NCBI GenBank assembly: GCA_943788635.1
Contig: CALSRA010000029.1
Coordinates: 1-64,000, forward strand
Direction: 5' to 3'
Origin: an uncultured Alphaproteobacteria bacterium
GTDB taxonomy: Bacteria > Pseudomonadota > Alphaproteobacteria > UBA8366 > GCA-2717185
Length of the DNA stretch: 64,000 nt
A program made the position numbers and the translations under genes. Shown one piece after another: positions 27,438 to 37,846 of this stretch. Under the pieces are notes generated by a model. That model did not search any database. It worked only from the letters and a program-made list of their open reading frames with translations, and had not been told where the DNA came from. How positions within the stretch are numbered: position 1 is the first letter of the stretch; each line of letters begins with the position of its first letter.

Positions 27438-28313
27438 CTAGACACTCTCGGTTTTCATTTCCTTCTGCCTTTCGAACTCGACGGGCGACAGCATCCCGTT
27501 TCTCACATGCTTGCGTTTCGGATTATAGAACATCTCGATGTAGTCGAACACGTCCTGTCGGGCTTCGACCCTAGTCCTGTAGGTCCGGCGCCGTATCCGC
27601 TCGCGCTTGAGCAGATTGAAGAAGCTCTCGGCCACTGCATTGTCGTGGCAATTCCCGCGCCGGCTCATCGAGTGTTGCAGATTATGGGCTTTGAGGAATG
27701 ATGCCCAGTCCATGCTGGTGAACTGGGAGCCCTGGTCCGAATGGATCAACACCCTGTTCTTCGGCTTCCTGCGCCACACGGCCATGAGCAAAGCCTGCAG
27801 AACCACATCCGTTGTCTGACGGCTTTGCATCGACCATCCGACGATACGACGGGAGTAGAGGTCGATCACAACGGCCAGGTAGGCGAAACCTTCCAGAGTC
27901 CGGATGTAAGTGATGTCCGTCACCCAGACCTTGTCCGGCGCGTCCACGTCGAACTGCCGGTCCAATGTGTTGTCAACGACCAGTGCCGGTTTACCGCCAT
28001 AGCTGCCAGGCCGGCGCTTGTAGCCGATCTGGGCCTTGATGCCGGCTAGTGTGGCCAGACGTGCAACACGGTTCGGACAGCACGTCTCGCCCTGATCCAG
28101 CAGATCATCATGGAGCTTGCGATAGCCATACACCTTGCCGCTGTCCTTCCAGGCCTTGCGGATGAGCTCGGTCTGGCGCACGTCTTCGCAAGCCCGCTTG
28201 CTCAGCGGGTTCTTCAGCCAGGCGTAAAAGCCGCTGGGATGGATGCGCAGGCAACGACACATCGTCCGAACCGAGAACAGCGGGCGATGCTTGGCAACGA
28301 ACGCGTATCTCAC
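27438..28313 (-). CDS. IS3-family transposase OrfB (DDE integrase domain)
   Basis: 291 residues in this frame; in the cell it is expected to be made mainly as an OrfAB fusion by -1 frameshifting. An HTH_21-like N-terminal part (CRCLRIHPSGFYAWLKNPLSKR) is followed by the integrase core with catalytic Asp in WVTDITYIRT, Asp in IHSDQGSQFTS and Glu in NAVAESFFNLLK. The end (YNPKRKHVRNGMLSPVEFE) is typical. It starts upstream in frame with the slippery run, so the listed ATG is only the first Met. Confidence 0.93.
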   Translation of the reverse strand: MRYAFVAKHRPLFSVRTMCRCLRIHPSGFYAWLKNPLSKRACEDVRQTELIRKAWKDSGKVYGYRKLHDDLLDQGETCCPNRVARLATLAGIKAQIGYKRRPGSYGGKPALVVDNTLDRQFDVDAPDKVWVTDITYIRTLEGFAYLAVVIDLYSRRIVGWSMQSRQTTDVVLQALLMAVWRRKPKNRVLIHSDQGSQFTSMDWASFLKAHNLQHSMSRRGNCHDNAVAESFFNLLKRERIRRRTYRTRVEARQDVFDYIEMFYNPKRKHVRNGMLSPVEFERQKEMKTESV

Positions 28314-28579
28314 TTTGCATCCCTGGCGAAATACGCGGTGACTTTTTTTAAGATATCACGCTCCTCGGTGACACGCGCCAGCTCCGTCTTCAGCCGTCGT
28401 ATCTCGGCGTCCCTGTCATCGCTGGCGGAAGACCCTGAAAACTTCTTCTTCCACGCATAGAGCGAATGCGGACTGACGCCCAGCCGCTGTGAGACCTCCG
28501 CAACCGGATAGCCCCGCTCGGTGATCTGCGCCACCGCGTCCCTTTTGAAATCGTCGTCGAAATTCGCTTTGCCCATCAT
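28310..28579 (-). CDS. IS3-family transposase OrfA (helix-turn-helix)
   Basis: An 89-residue DNA-binding subunit with the HTH_Tnp_1 fold (FDDDFKRDAVAQITERGYPVAEVSQRLGVSPHSLYAWKKKFS) and a leucine-zipper-like coiled coil (AEIRRLKTELARVTEERDILKK). AGGAGG lies 2 bases before the first ATG and 5 before the second (28576), so the second Met may be the real start. Confidence 0.92.
   Translation of the reverse strand: MMGKANFDDDFKRDAVAQITERGYPVAEVSQRLGVSPHSLYAWKKKFSGSSASDDRDAEIRRLKTELARVTEERDILKKVTAYFARDAK
28342..28349 (-). promoter_or_regulatory. Programmed -1 frameshift slippery site of the IS3 element
   Basis: On the minus strand the orfA frame reads tta aaa aaa gtc, giving A7G. Slipping back one base there carries the ribosome into the orfB frame, as in other IS3 elements that make an OrfAB fusion from an A-AAA-AAG-type heptamer. 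Confidence 0.8.
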
Positions 28580-28635
28580 GGCCTCCTTGCCTCAAAATTA
28601 GGGAAGAAAGCGTCTACGAATCTAGGGGCTATTCA

Positions 28636-28900
28636 GTTTGATGCTTGGGCTTATGAAGCTGAGTACCGACTGTTTTGCGGCCTAGAGGATAGCGACCCGG
28701 TCACCGATCTATATTTTCTTCCCTTCTCTACGAATTTGAAACTCGCTCAAGTGATCGTCGGCGAGCGGTCATCAGTAACAAGAAACAGACTAGCTAGTGT
28801 CTTAGGCGAGCGCGCAGGCACAGTCACGTCGTTCAAAGCAAGGGCGGGGTTTAAACGGTTTGAGGTAGTTGAGAACAACAGGAAGAAAGCTTGGCCTTAG
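28636..28900 (+). pseudogene. DUF2971 protein, 3' part, beyond the IS3-family element
   Basis: After the second GTT copy, the frame starting with codon ttt (28637-28639) reads FDAWAYEAEYRLFCGLE, LPFSTNLKLAQVIVGE and AGFKRFEVVENNRKKAWP and stops at 28898-28900. The 'YEAEYR' after 'LYTKF' is the expected continuation of DUF2971 proteins, which confirms that both parts were one gene. It has no start of its own. Confidence 0.85.
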
Positions 28901-29196
28901 TGGAAAGCACAAATATTCTTTGTCTCAGTGAAATGTCGTCTCCTAGCACATGGCCGACTTGCGGGTCTAATGGCAGGAGGTCCGGTCTTACCGAAACTAC
29001 GGACACGATCCCTCAACCACCGCCTTGGCTTCCTGAACCGGCCCGAGCCCGATAATTCGCCGCTGCAATATAGCCATTGGACGGCGCATTCGAGCTGGAT
29101 ATGGGTCTCCTGCGCGTTGCGGCGGGCCGGCGTCGAGGGATTGCCGTCGCGGGAGATATGGGCACCGCAAAATTCTCCGGTTCTATAATCGTGTTG
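28901..29196. other. Intergenic stretch with a remnant resembling an MBL-gene 3' end
   Basis: No complete gene. On the minus strand, 29085-29128 would encode ARRNAQETHIQLE and matches the 3' end of the metallo-hydrolase gene at 31692-31735 over 38 of 44 bases without gaps. This looks like a leftover of a paralogous or duplicated gene tail. Confidence 0.45.
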
Positions 29197-30525
29197 CTAA
29201 TAGCCCTTGGGAATGAGCCTGTTGTCGCGCGCCTCGCGTTCCAGGCCCTCGCGGTAATCCGGATGGGCAATGGAAATAAGCGCCTTGGCGCGATCGGCAA
29301 CCGACTTGCCCTTTAAGTTCACGATGCCGTATTCGGTCACCACATACATCATGTCGGAACGCGGCGTCGTGACGACATTCCCCAATGTCAGGTCCAGCAC
29401 GACCCGGCTTTTGCGGATACCGGCCCGCTCGTAGGTCGACGCCAGGCAGATAAAGGACTTCCCGCCCGGCGACGCATAGGCGCCCCGCACGAACTGCAAC
29501 TGGCCGCCCGTGCCGCTGATATGCCGATGGCCATCGGATTCAGAAGCGGCCTGCCCCTGCAAGTCGATCTGCGTCGTATTGTTGATCGCGACCGCGTGCC
29601 GGTTCTGCATGATGATTTCCGGTGGATTGGTTTGGTCCACCTGGCAGCACAGGAAATCCGGGTTTCGTTCGATGGTTTCATAAAGCGCGCGCGAGCCCAG
29701 CGCGAAGCTGTATACGACCTTCCCCTTATGCGTCGTTTTCGCCGACCCCGTCACCTGGCCCGACCGGTACAGATCGACCATCCCGTCCGTCAGCATTTCG
29801 GAATGGATGCCAAGATTGCCGATCCCGCTTTCGATCAGGGCGGCGCAGACCGCATTCGGCATGCCGCCGATCCCGACCTGCAGGCACGACCCGTCCTCGA
29901 TCTCCGCCGCGATGAGCTGCCCGACCGCCCGGTCAACATCGGTAAGCGGCAGGTTGGGCAGTTCCGCTGCGGGCGCGTCATCGCCGTCGATCACGAAGTC
30001 TACTTCGCTGCGATGGACGCCGTTATTCTCGCCATAACAATACGGCAATCCTTTGGTGACCTCGACAATGACAATCCTGGCCCGCTCGATCACCGCCCGG
30101 TGCCACAAACCCGCACCGCTGAAATTGTAGAAACCGTCTTCATCCGGCGGGCATACCTTGATGACCGCCACAGCGACCCGGTCGATAAAGCGGCGATAGT
30201 AATCCGGAATTTCACCCAGGTTGACCGGGATATAATGGCTTATCCCCGCATCATGTTTTTTCCGGTCGTATCCGGAAAAATGCCAGCTGAACCAGAAAAA
30301 ATGCTCGCCCTCGGGATCGGCTTCCAGCACCGCGCGCGGCTTCATGGTGATGCAGGACCGAAACTTCACATCCCGCAATTCCGACTTGCGCGCCGCCAGC
30401 GCCGTGTCAAAGACATCGGGCTGCCCCAGCGTGATACCGTAGTCGACCCAGTCCCCGGACCTCACCAGCCCTGCGGCCGCCGCAGCCGAAATATGTTCCG
30501 CCTTTTTCTGGCCGGTCAGCGCCAT
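29197..30525 (-). CDS. Acetyl-CoA hydrolase/transferase family protein (class I CoA-transferase)
   Basis: A 442-residue CoA-transferase of the acetyl-CoA hydrolase/4-hydroxybutyrate CoA-transferase family. It has an N-terminal half with VRSGDWVDYGITLGQP and YIPVNLGEIPDYYRR. The second half has LQVGIGGMPNAVCAALIESGIGNLGIHSEMLTDGMVDL, PPEIIMQNRHAVAINNTTQIDLQGQAASE (catalytic Glu region near SEMLTD and the oxyanion loop), and VVTEYGIVNLKGKSVADRAKALISIAHPDYRE. It moves CoA between short acyl groups in fatty- or hydroxy-acid metabolism. ATG 30525 with GGGAAGGGAA upstream is preferred to TTG 30546. Confidence 0.9.
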   Translation of the reverse strand: MALTGQKKAEHISAAAAAGLVRSGDWVDYGITLGQPDVFDTALAARKSELRDVKFRSCITMKPRAVLEADPEGEHFFWFSWHFSGYDRKKHDAGISHYIPVNLGEIPDYYRRFIDRVAVAVIKVCPPDEDGFYNFSGAGLWHRAVIERARIVIVEVTKGLPYCYGENNGVHRSEVDFVIDGDDAPAAELPNLPLTDVDRAVGQLIAAEIEDGSCLQVGIGGMPNAVCAALIESGIGNLGIHSEMLTDGMVDLYRSGQVTGSAKTTHKGKVVYSFALGSRALYETIERNPDFLCCQVDQTNPPEIIMQNRHAVAINNTTQIDLQGQAASESDGHRHISGTGGQLQFVRGAYASPGGKSFICLASTYERAGIRKSRVVLDLTLGNVVTTPRSDMMYVVTEYGIVNLKGKSVADRAKALISIAHPDYREGLEREARDNRLIPKGY

Positions 30526-30892
30526 CGTGAATTCCCTTCCCTGCAACGAAACATCGCCCGTCCAGCCGATAATGCACCGGAACCCGAAACGGTGTCACCG
30601 GCGGCGCGGCGGAATGCGCCGGACACTATAGAATTCCGGCGCCGGGAATATCCAGAACGTTTCGCTGCCAGTCCGATGCAGGGGGAGAGGCAAGGCGGCG
30701 CAAGGCGGATGCCGCCTGTACCGGACATTTTTCGTTCATGAACCGGGCCCTGTTGTGCGAGTATCTTTCGGCGGGAAAGCGGGTCAGTCGATCGACGGGT
30801 CTTTGCGTCGCCGTAAAATGATATCAAGCGGCATCGGCGCCGTTTGATGACGCGGCCTGTATTTTTAAACCCCTTAAGGCAGCACAGATCAG
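30526..30892. other. Divergent intergenic region, no gene seen
   Basis: 367 bp between the CoA-transferase and the ABC ATPase genes. It contains GC-rich short palindromes (for example CCGGCGCCGG near 30646) and an AT-richer tract at ~30860-30875 that may hold the ATPase promoter. Open frames here lack protein-like composition. Confidence 0.5.
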
Positions 30893-31681
30893 ATGAACGG
30901 CAAAACCGGCGGCGAACCCAAGATTACGATATCGGGCCTAACCAAGAGCTATGGCGACAAGCATGTGCTGCAGGGTATCGACCTTGAGGTCTATCCCGGC
31001 GAAACCCTGGTGATCATCGGTCCCTCCGCTTGCGGCAAAACGGTTTTGCTCAAATGCATCATCGGCCTGGAGAGGCCCGACAGCGGCACACTGCTGATCG
31101 ATGGGGAAGACACGGCGGATTTAACCAGCCGGCAACGGGACAGTATCATGGCGAAAACCGGAATGCTGTTCCAGCAATCGGCGCTGTTCGACAGCATGAC
31201 GGTATGGGAAAATATCTGTTTCCGTTTCCGGCAATCCCGCGATCTTGATCGAAAAGAGCTGCGCCAGTTTGCTATCGAGAAACTTGGCAACGTAGGCCTT
31301 GGCGCGGATATCGCCGACCTTTCCCCCGACGAATTGTCAGGCGGTATGAAGAAGCGGGTGGGTCTTGCGCGGGCAATCGCGGATAGTCCGGAAATCCTGC
31401 TGCTCGATGAACCGACGGCGGGGCTCGATCCCATCATGACGAACAACATCAACCAACTCATCATGCGCAATGCGAAAACGATCGGTGCGACGACAATCGC
31501 GGTGACGAGCAATATGGACGGGGCAAAGGCAATCGCGGACCGCATCGCCATGATTTACGATGGCAAAATCACATGGTGCGGACCGGTGAGCGAGGTCGAG
31601 AACACGGGCAACGAATATTTCGACCAGTTCATCCATCAGCGCGGTAGCGGTCCCATACAGATGCGATTGAAGCGACGATAG
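30893..31681 (+). CDS. ABC transporter ATPase, MlaF/Ttg2A-like, orphan
   Basis: A 262-residue ATP-binding subunit. Walker A is GPSACGKTVLLK (Ala-Cys where most have Gly-Cys/Gly-Ala). The Q-loop segment FQQSALFDSMTVWENICF is the hallmark of the Mla (phospholipid/toluene-tolerance) ATPases. The signature is LSGGMKKRVGLARAIA, Walker B is ILLLDEPTAGLDP, and Ser replaces His at the switch (AVTSNMDGAKAIADR, where Mla ATPases usually have a THD/SHD-like His). No MlaE permease or MlaD substrate-binding gene is adjacent, so its partner must lie elsewhere. Confidence 0.88.
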   Translation: MNGKTGGEPKITISGLTKSYGDKHVLQGIDLEVYPGETLVIIGPSACGKTVLLKCIIGLERPDSGTLLIDGEDTADLTSRQRDSIMAKTGMLFQQSALFDSMTVWENICFRFRQSRDLDRKELRQFAIEKLGNVGLGADIADLSPDELSGGMKKRVGLARAIADSPEILLLDEPTAGLDPIMTNNINQLIMRNAKTIGATTIAVTSNMDGAKAIADRIAMIYDGKITWCGPVSEVENTGNEYFDQFIHQRGSGPIQMRLKRR

Positions 31682-31683
31682 AA

Positions 31684-32613
31684 CTAGAAGTCGAATTCGA
31701 GCTGGATATAGACCTCCTGGGCATTGCGGCGGGCCAGTTGGTCGAAGTTGATTAGATAACTGAAGGCGTCCTGATCAACGGCGGTGCCATCCTCAATCGA
31801 CCCGCCATCCTGCAGCACCCCGGAAACCCGTTGGTTGAGGTTGACGAGATAGGCATAGGTATCGGCCCTTGCCCGTTCCAGCGTCGCGGGATTGCCGTGC
31901 CCGGGGACGATATGCGCCGGTTGGAGCGCCGCCATGGCGTCAAAGGCCGGTATCCAGTTCTTGAAATCGCTGAAGCTGCCGATGCCCAGTATCCGGTCCA
32001 GATAGACCATGTCGCCGGTGAAGGCGACCCGTCGCTGCGGCAGCCAGATAACGGTGTCGCCGGGGGTATGGGCGCCGCCCGTGGCAAACAGCTCGAACCG
32101 GGTACCGCCGAATTCGAATGACATTGTCTCCCCGAAGGTTTCCCCGGCATGGACAGCCCTGGTCCCTTCAAGGCCCGCTTTTCCAACCAGAAATTCCAGC
32201 CCCTGCAGTTGCGCATCGGCGCGTTCCTGCTGGTCGGCGACCGCCGCCACCGAGGCGATGATACGCGCGCCCTGCGCCTTGAAATAACCGTTGCCAAGCC
32301 AGCGATGGTCCTGGCCGCCGGAATTGATGACGATCCGGATCGGTTGCTCGGTAACAGTCCGGACCGCCGCCGCCAACCGTTCCGCGCCCTTCCAGGTACC
32401 GCCCGGGTCGACCAGCACCGCTCCCGCATCGGTCAGCACCAGCCCGAATGTCGCGTTGTTGCCCAGGTTTTCGGGTGAGCGCTGCCCCAAATCGCCGACG
32501 ATGGCGTAGACGTTATCCGCGACTTTTTTGACCGAGAGGTCACCGGCAGCGGCCTGCGCCGTCAGGACAATCAGCGCGGCAAAGGCAGCGAGGGCGGTTC
32601 GGATGCTATTCAT
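31684..32613 (-). CDS. Exported MBL-fold protein with degenerate metal motif
   Basis: 309 residues with a signal peptide (MNSIRTALAAFAALIVLTAQAAAG). The fold is metallo-beta-lactamase-like: NATFGLVLTDAGAVLVDPGGTWKGAERL, GGAHTPGDTVIWLPQRRVAFTGDMVY and HIVPGHGNPATLER. The first zinc motif HxHxDH is replaced by SGGQDHRWLGN, keeping only the Asp-His; the later His (GAHTPGD), Asp (TGDMVY) and His (PGHG) remain. Activity on the usual substrates is therefore doubtful; a mononuclear site or another role is possible. ATG 32613 with AAGGAG upstream is preferred over a long N-terminal extension. Confidence 0.85.
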   Translation of the reverse strand: MNSIRTALAAFAALIVLTAQAAAGDLSVKKVADNVYAIVGDLGQRSPENLGNNATFGLVLTDAGAVLVDPGGTWKGAERLAAAVRTVTEQPIRIVINSGGQDHRWLGNGYFKAQGARIIASVAAVADQQERADAQLQGLEFLVGKAGLEGTRAVHAGETFGETMSFEFGGTRFELFATGGAHTPGDTVIWLPQRRVAFTGDMVYLDRILGIGSFSDFKNWIPAFDAMAALQPAHIVPGHGNPATLERARADTYAYLVNLNQRVSGVLQDGGSIEDGTAVDQDAFSYLINFDQLARRNAQEVYIQLEFDF

Positions 32614-32785
32614 TAACTGCGTCGCTCCTTCAGGCATCACCCGTTCAGATTTCAGTATATACGGAGACAGGTTATACCGCCCGCCTTGGGCGCGGTGGTA
32701 CGAGGAATATCGATCTGGAACACAAAGGGCGGACCAGTCCGGCCCGCCCGGAATGCCCACCGGAAACATCGCGTCCGGTCCGGCT

Positions 32786-32828
32786 GGTGGAAATGGCCCC
32801 TGAACAATCGTCCAGGGGCCATTCCACC
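32786..32828. terminator. Strong hairpin downstream of katG
   Basis: GGTGGAAATGGCCCCTG (32786-32802) pairs with CAGGGGCCATTCCACC (32813-32828), 16 pairs with one bulged A, around a 10-base loop. It starts 4 bp past the katG stop on the minus strand. There is no clear U-tract, so it may stabilise the mRNA end instead of acting alone as a terminator. Confidence 0.6.
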
Positions 32829-32832
32829 CGGA

Positions 32833-35489
<2,657 letters not shown>

Positions 35490-37358
35490 GTGCGTAATTC
35501 AAAAACGGTTCTTTTCGACAACAACCCCGGCCGGAACGCGCAGACGGTCGGCATCGCACGGGAACTCGGCACCGATATCGATCTCATTCACGAACCTTCC
35601 GTCGGCGTAATCGGCAACAAGGGCGATTCCCAGTGCTACCTGGGGGTCCAGCGCAAGGTCGAGGCGATCCATGACTGCCTGCTTGGCAAGATCGGCAGCG
35701 GCAGCGACCAGATGCGCCTGCGGCTGGTGCAGCCGGAATACACGGTCGCGACATCCGACGGCATGCGCAACGGCACCAAGGAAATGCGTTATTCGCTGAT
35801 CGGTCGCGAGGTCACGCATGACACGATCTGCGAACATCTGAGCGCCAGCGGACTGGAAGGCACCATTGCCGTCGTCGCCTGCGACAAGCCCCCCGTCGGC
35901 ACCCTGTCGGCGCTGCTGGAACATGACCGCCCCGCCATCATCATGTCGGACGGCCCGATCCGGCCGGGCATGGATTCGGTGACCCATGAACCGCTCGATA
36001 TCGTGTCCGGCTTCCAGGTCGCGGGCAGCCATGACGAGGAACTTAAGAAACGCATCGCCTGCGAAGCCTGCCCCGGCTATGGCAGTTGCGGCGGCATGTT
36101 CACCTACAACACCATGCAGACCTTCATCGGCGTTGTCGGCATGGAGCCGCTGGACATGGTCTCCCCCGCGTCGGATGACCCGCGCCGGATGACGGAATTT
36201 CCGGAAAAGCTGGTGACCTATCTGAATGCGATGATCGAGGCCGACCTGTCGCCGCGCAAGATCGTCAACCGCGATTCCATCCGCAACGCGATGATCGTCG
36301 CGCTGGCGGTCGGCGGCTCGACCAATGTCGTGCTGCACGCGCCGGAAATCGCCCGCGCCGCCGGGTTCGCCGATTTCTACAAGGACATCATGTCGCCGGA
36401 AGAATTCAACCACCTGTCGCAACATGTCGTGCCGGTGCTGGTCGACGCGCGGCCCTTCGGCAATTACTCGATGGTCGATATCGACGCCAAGGGCGGCATT
36501 CAGGTGATCGTCAAGGAACTGCTGGATGCGGGACTGCTGAACGGCGACACCATGACCTGCACGGGCGAAACCCTGGCCGAACAGATCGCGCGGCTGAACC
36601 CGCCGGCACCGGACGGCACGGTCATCTATTCGGTGGACAAACCCTACAAGCCGACCGGCGGGCTGAGGCTGCTGGGCGGCAACCTGTCGCCGGAATTCAG
36701 CGCCGTGCTGAAGCTGGCCGGCGTCGAGGGCGGGCTGGAAGACAACGTCTTCATCGGCAAGGCCCGCGTCTTCAACAGCGAAATGGATCTGCTGGACACG
36801 CTGGAAAACAACCCCGACGTCTTCCAGAACCACGACATGATCATGATGCGTTATGAAGGGCCAAGCGGCGCGCCGGGCATGCCGGAAATGCTCGACTCCA
36901 CCTCGCGCATCACCACCCTTTGCCGGGAAAAAGGCATCATCGTCGGGCTGATGACCGATTCCCGCTTCTCCGGCGGGTCGGTCGGGCTGGTGATCGGCCA
37001 TGTCGGGCCGGAAGCCGCCCTGGGCGGACCGATTGCCTTTGTCGAGGACGGCGACGAGATCACGGCCGACCTGAACATCAACGAGCTGAACTGCACCGCG
37101 CTGAACGACCCCGCCACGCTGAAGGCCCGCAAGGCCGCGTGGGACAAGGTTGTCGCTGATAATGGCGGCACGCACCCCGCCATTGGCAAGGCGGATACGC
37201 GCCTGCTGAACCGCATGCGCCGCTCCGCCGTTTCCGCGGTATACGGCGCCGGCATGCACCCGGACCGCGAGCTGTGGGTGCCGAACCCGCGCGACCCGGA
37301 AATGACCGGCTTCGTGCCGTCGAACAAGTATCGCGAAGGCTCGGGCAAGGCGTTTTAA
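35490..37358 (+). CDS. Divergent IlvD/Edd-family dehydratase
   Basis: A 622-residue Fe-S dehydratase of the dihydroxy-acid / 6-phosphogluconate / aldonic-acid dehydratase family. Recognisable Fe-S and active-site segments are GNKGDSQCYLG, VVACDKPPVGTLSAL and YGSCGGMFTYNTMQ. VGGSTNVVLHAPEIARAAG, LTDSRFSGG-like MTDSRFSGGSVGLVIGHVGPEAALGG and the Lys-rich C-terminal part are also typical. The N terminus is unlike classic IlvD, so an aldonate or related sugar-acid dehydratase is as likely as a branched-chain amino-acid role. The start is GTG with GGAGAT upstream. Confidence 0.85.
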   Translation: MRNSKTVLFDNNPGRNAQTVGIARELGTDIDLIHEPSVGVIGNKGDSQCYLGVQRKVEAIHDCLLGKIGSGSDQMRLRLVQPEYTVATSDGMRNGTKEMRYSLIGREVTHDTICEHLSASGLEGTIAVVACDKPPVGTLSALLEHDRPAIIMSDGPIRPGMDSVTHEPLDIVSGFQVAGSHDEELKKRIACEACPGYGSCGGMFTYNTMQTFIGVVGMEPLDMVSPASDDPRRMTEFPEKLVTYLNAMIEADLSPRKIVNRDSIRNAMIVALAVGGSTNVVLHAPEIARAAGFADFYKDIMSPEEFNHLSQHVVPVLVDARPFGNYSMVDIDAKGGIQVIVKELLDAGLLNGDTMTCTGETLAEQIARLNPPAPDGTVIYSVDKPYKPTGGLRLLGGNLSPEFSAVLKLAGVEGGLEDNVFIGKARVFNSEMDLLDTLENNPDVFQNHDMIMMRYEGPSGAPGMPEMLDSTSRITTLCREKGIIVGLMTDSRFSGGSVGLVIGHVGPEAALGGPIAFVEDGDEITADLNINELNCTALNDPATLKARKAAWDKVVADNGGTHPAIGKADTRLLNRMRRSAVSAVYGAGMHPDRELWVPNPRDPEMTGFVPSNKYREGSGKAF

Positions 37359-37416
37359 GCACGGCGCTTTAATCACGATGTAACGGGTTCCGTGCCGAAC
37401 AGGAGGACAGCCGATC

Positions 37417-37824
37417 ATGACTGAATTCACCCTGCACGGAACCCTCGCCGCCGATACGGTCGAAGCCGCGCGCTGGCCGCTATGCCGCGTGCTGCTGGCG
37501 AAGGACAGCCGCTACCCCTGGCTGATCCTCGTGCCCCAACGGGCGGAGATGACCGAAATCCACCGGCTCGACCCCGCCGACCAGTCGCAACTGATGACCG
37601 AGATCACCCGCGCCTCGCGCGCGCTGGAAACACTGCATACGCCCGACAAGATCAACGTCGCCGCCCTGGGCAACATGGTGCCACAGCTGCACATCCACAT
37701 CGTCGCCCGCTTCCGCACCGACGCCGCCTGGCCCGGCCCGATATGGGGCGCGCATCCGCCGGTGCCTTATGCAGCGGCGGAGCTGGACGCGGCGCTGGAG
37801 GCGTTGCGGCAGGCGCTGAATTGA
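37417..37824 (+). CDS. HIT-domain protein
   Basis: A 135-residue histidine-triad-fold protein, probably a nucleotide hydrolase or transferase. The fold is visible in LCRVLLAKDSRYPWLILVPQR and NVAALGNMVPQLHIHIVARF, with a C-terminal DAAWPGPIWG typical of one bacterial HIT subgroup. The triad reads H-I-H-I-V, keeping the first two His but not the third, so catalysis may differ from Hint-type enzymes. AGGAGGAC precedes the ATG, 58 bp after the dehydratase. Confidence 0.88.
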   Translation: MTEFTLHGTLAADTVEAARWPLCRVLLAKDSRYPWLILVPQRAEMTEIHRLDPADQSQLMTEITRASRALETLHTPDKINVAALGNMVPQLHIHIVARFRTDAAWPGPIWGAHPPVPYAAAELDAALEALRQALN

Positions 37825-37846
37825 GGCGTGCCCCCCCCGCCTCAAT
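37820..37846. terminator. Bidirectional hairpin carrying the stop codons of both convergent genes
   Basis: ATTGAGGCG (37820-37828) and CGCCTCAAT (37838-37846) are perfectly complementary with a C-rich 9-base loop. The HIT stop (TGA, 37822-37824) is in the left arm and the cupin stop (TGA on the minus strand, 37842-37844) is in the right arm. Confidence 0.6.

Larger units (their letters stand above)
27420..28635 (-). mobile_element. Complete IS3-family insertion sequence, 1,216 bp
   Basis: Both ends start TGAATAGCCCC (27420-27430 and, inverted, 28625-28635), with weaker similarity for about 20 bases more, and carry the terminal TG...CA of IS3 elements. Inside are orfA and orfB on the minus strand with an A7G slippery run at the overlap. 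The flanking GTT duplication and intact open frames suggest recent arrival and possible activity. Confidence 0.93.

Noticed and set aside
35499-37430. 643-codon open frame antisense to the dehydratase gene
   Set aside because: The sense strand encodes a clear IlvD/Edd-family protein; long antisense frames are common in GC-rich DNA, and this one shows a His/Val/Gly/Ala-rich composition with no domain.
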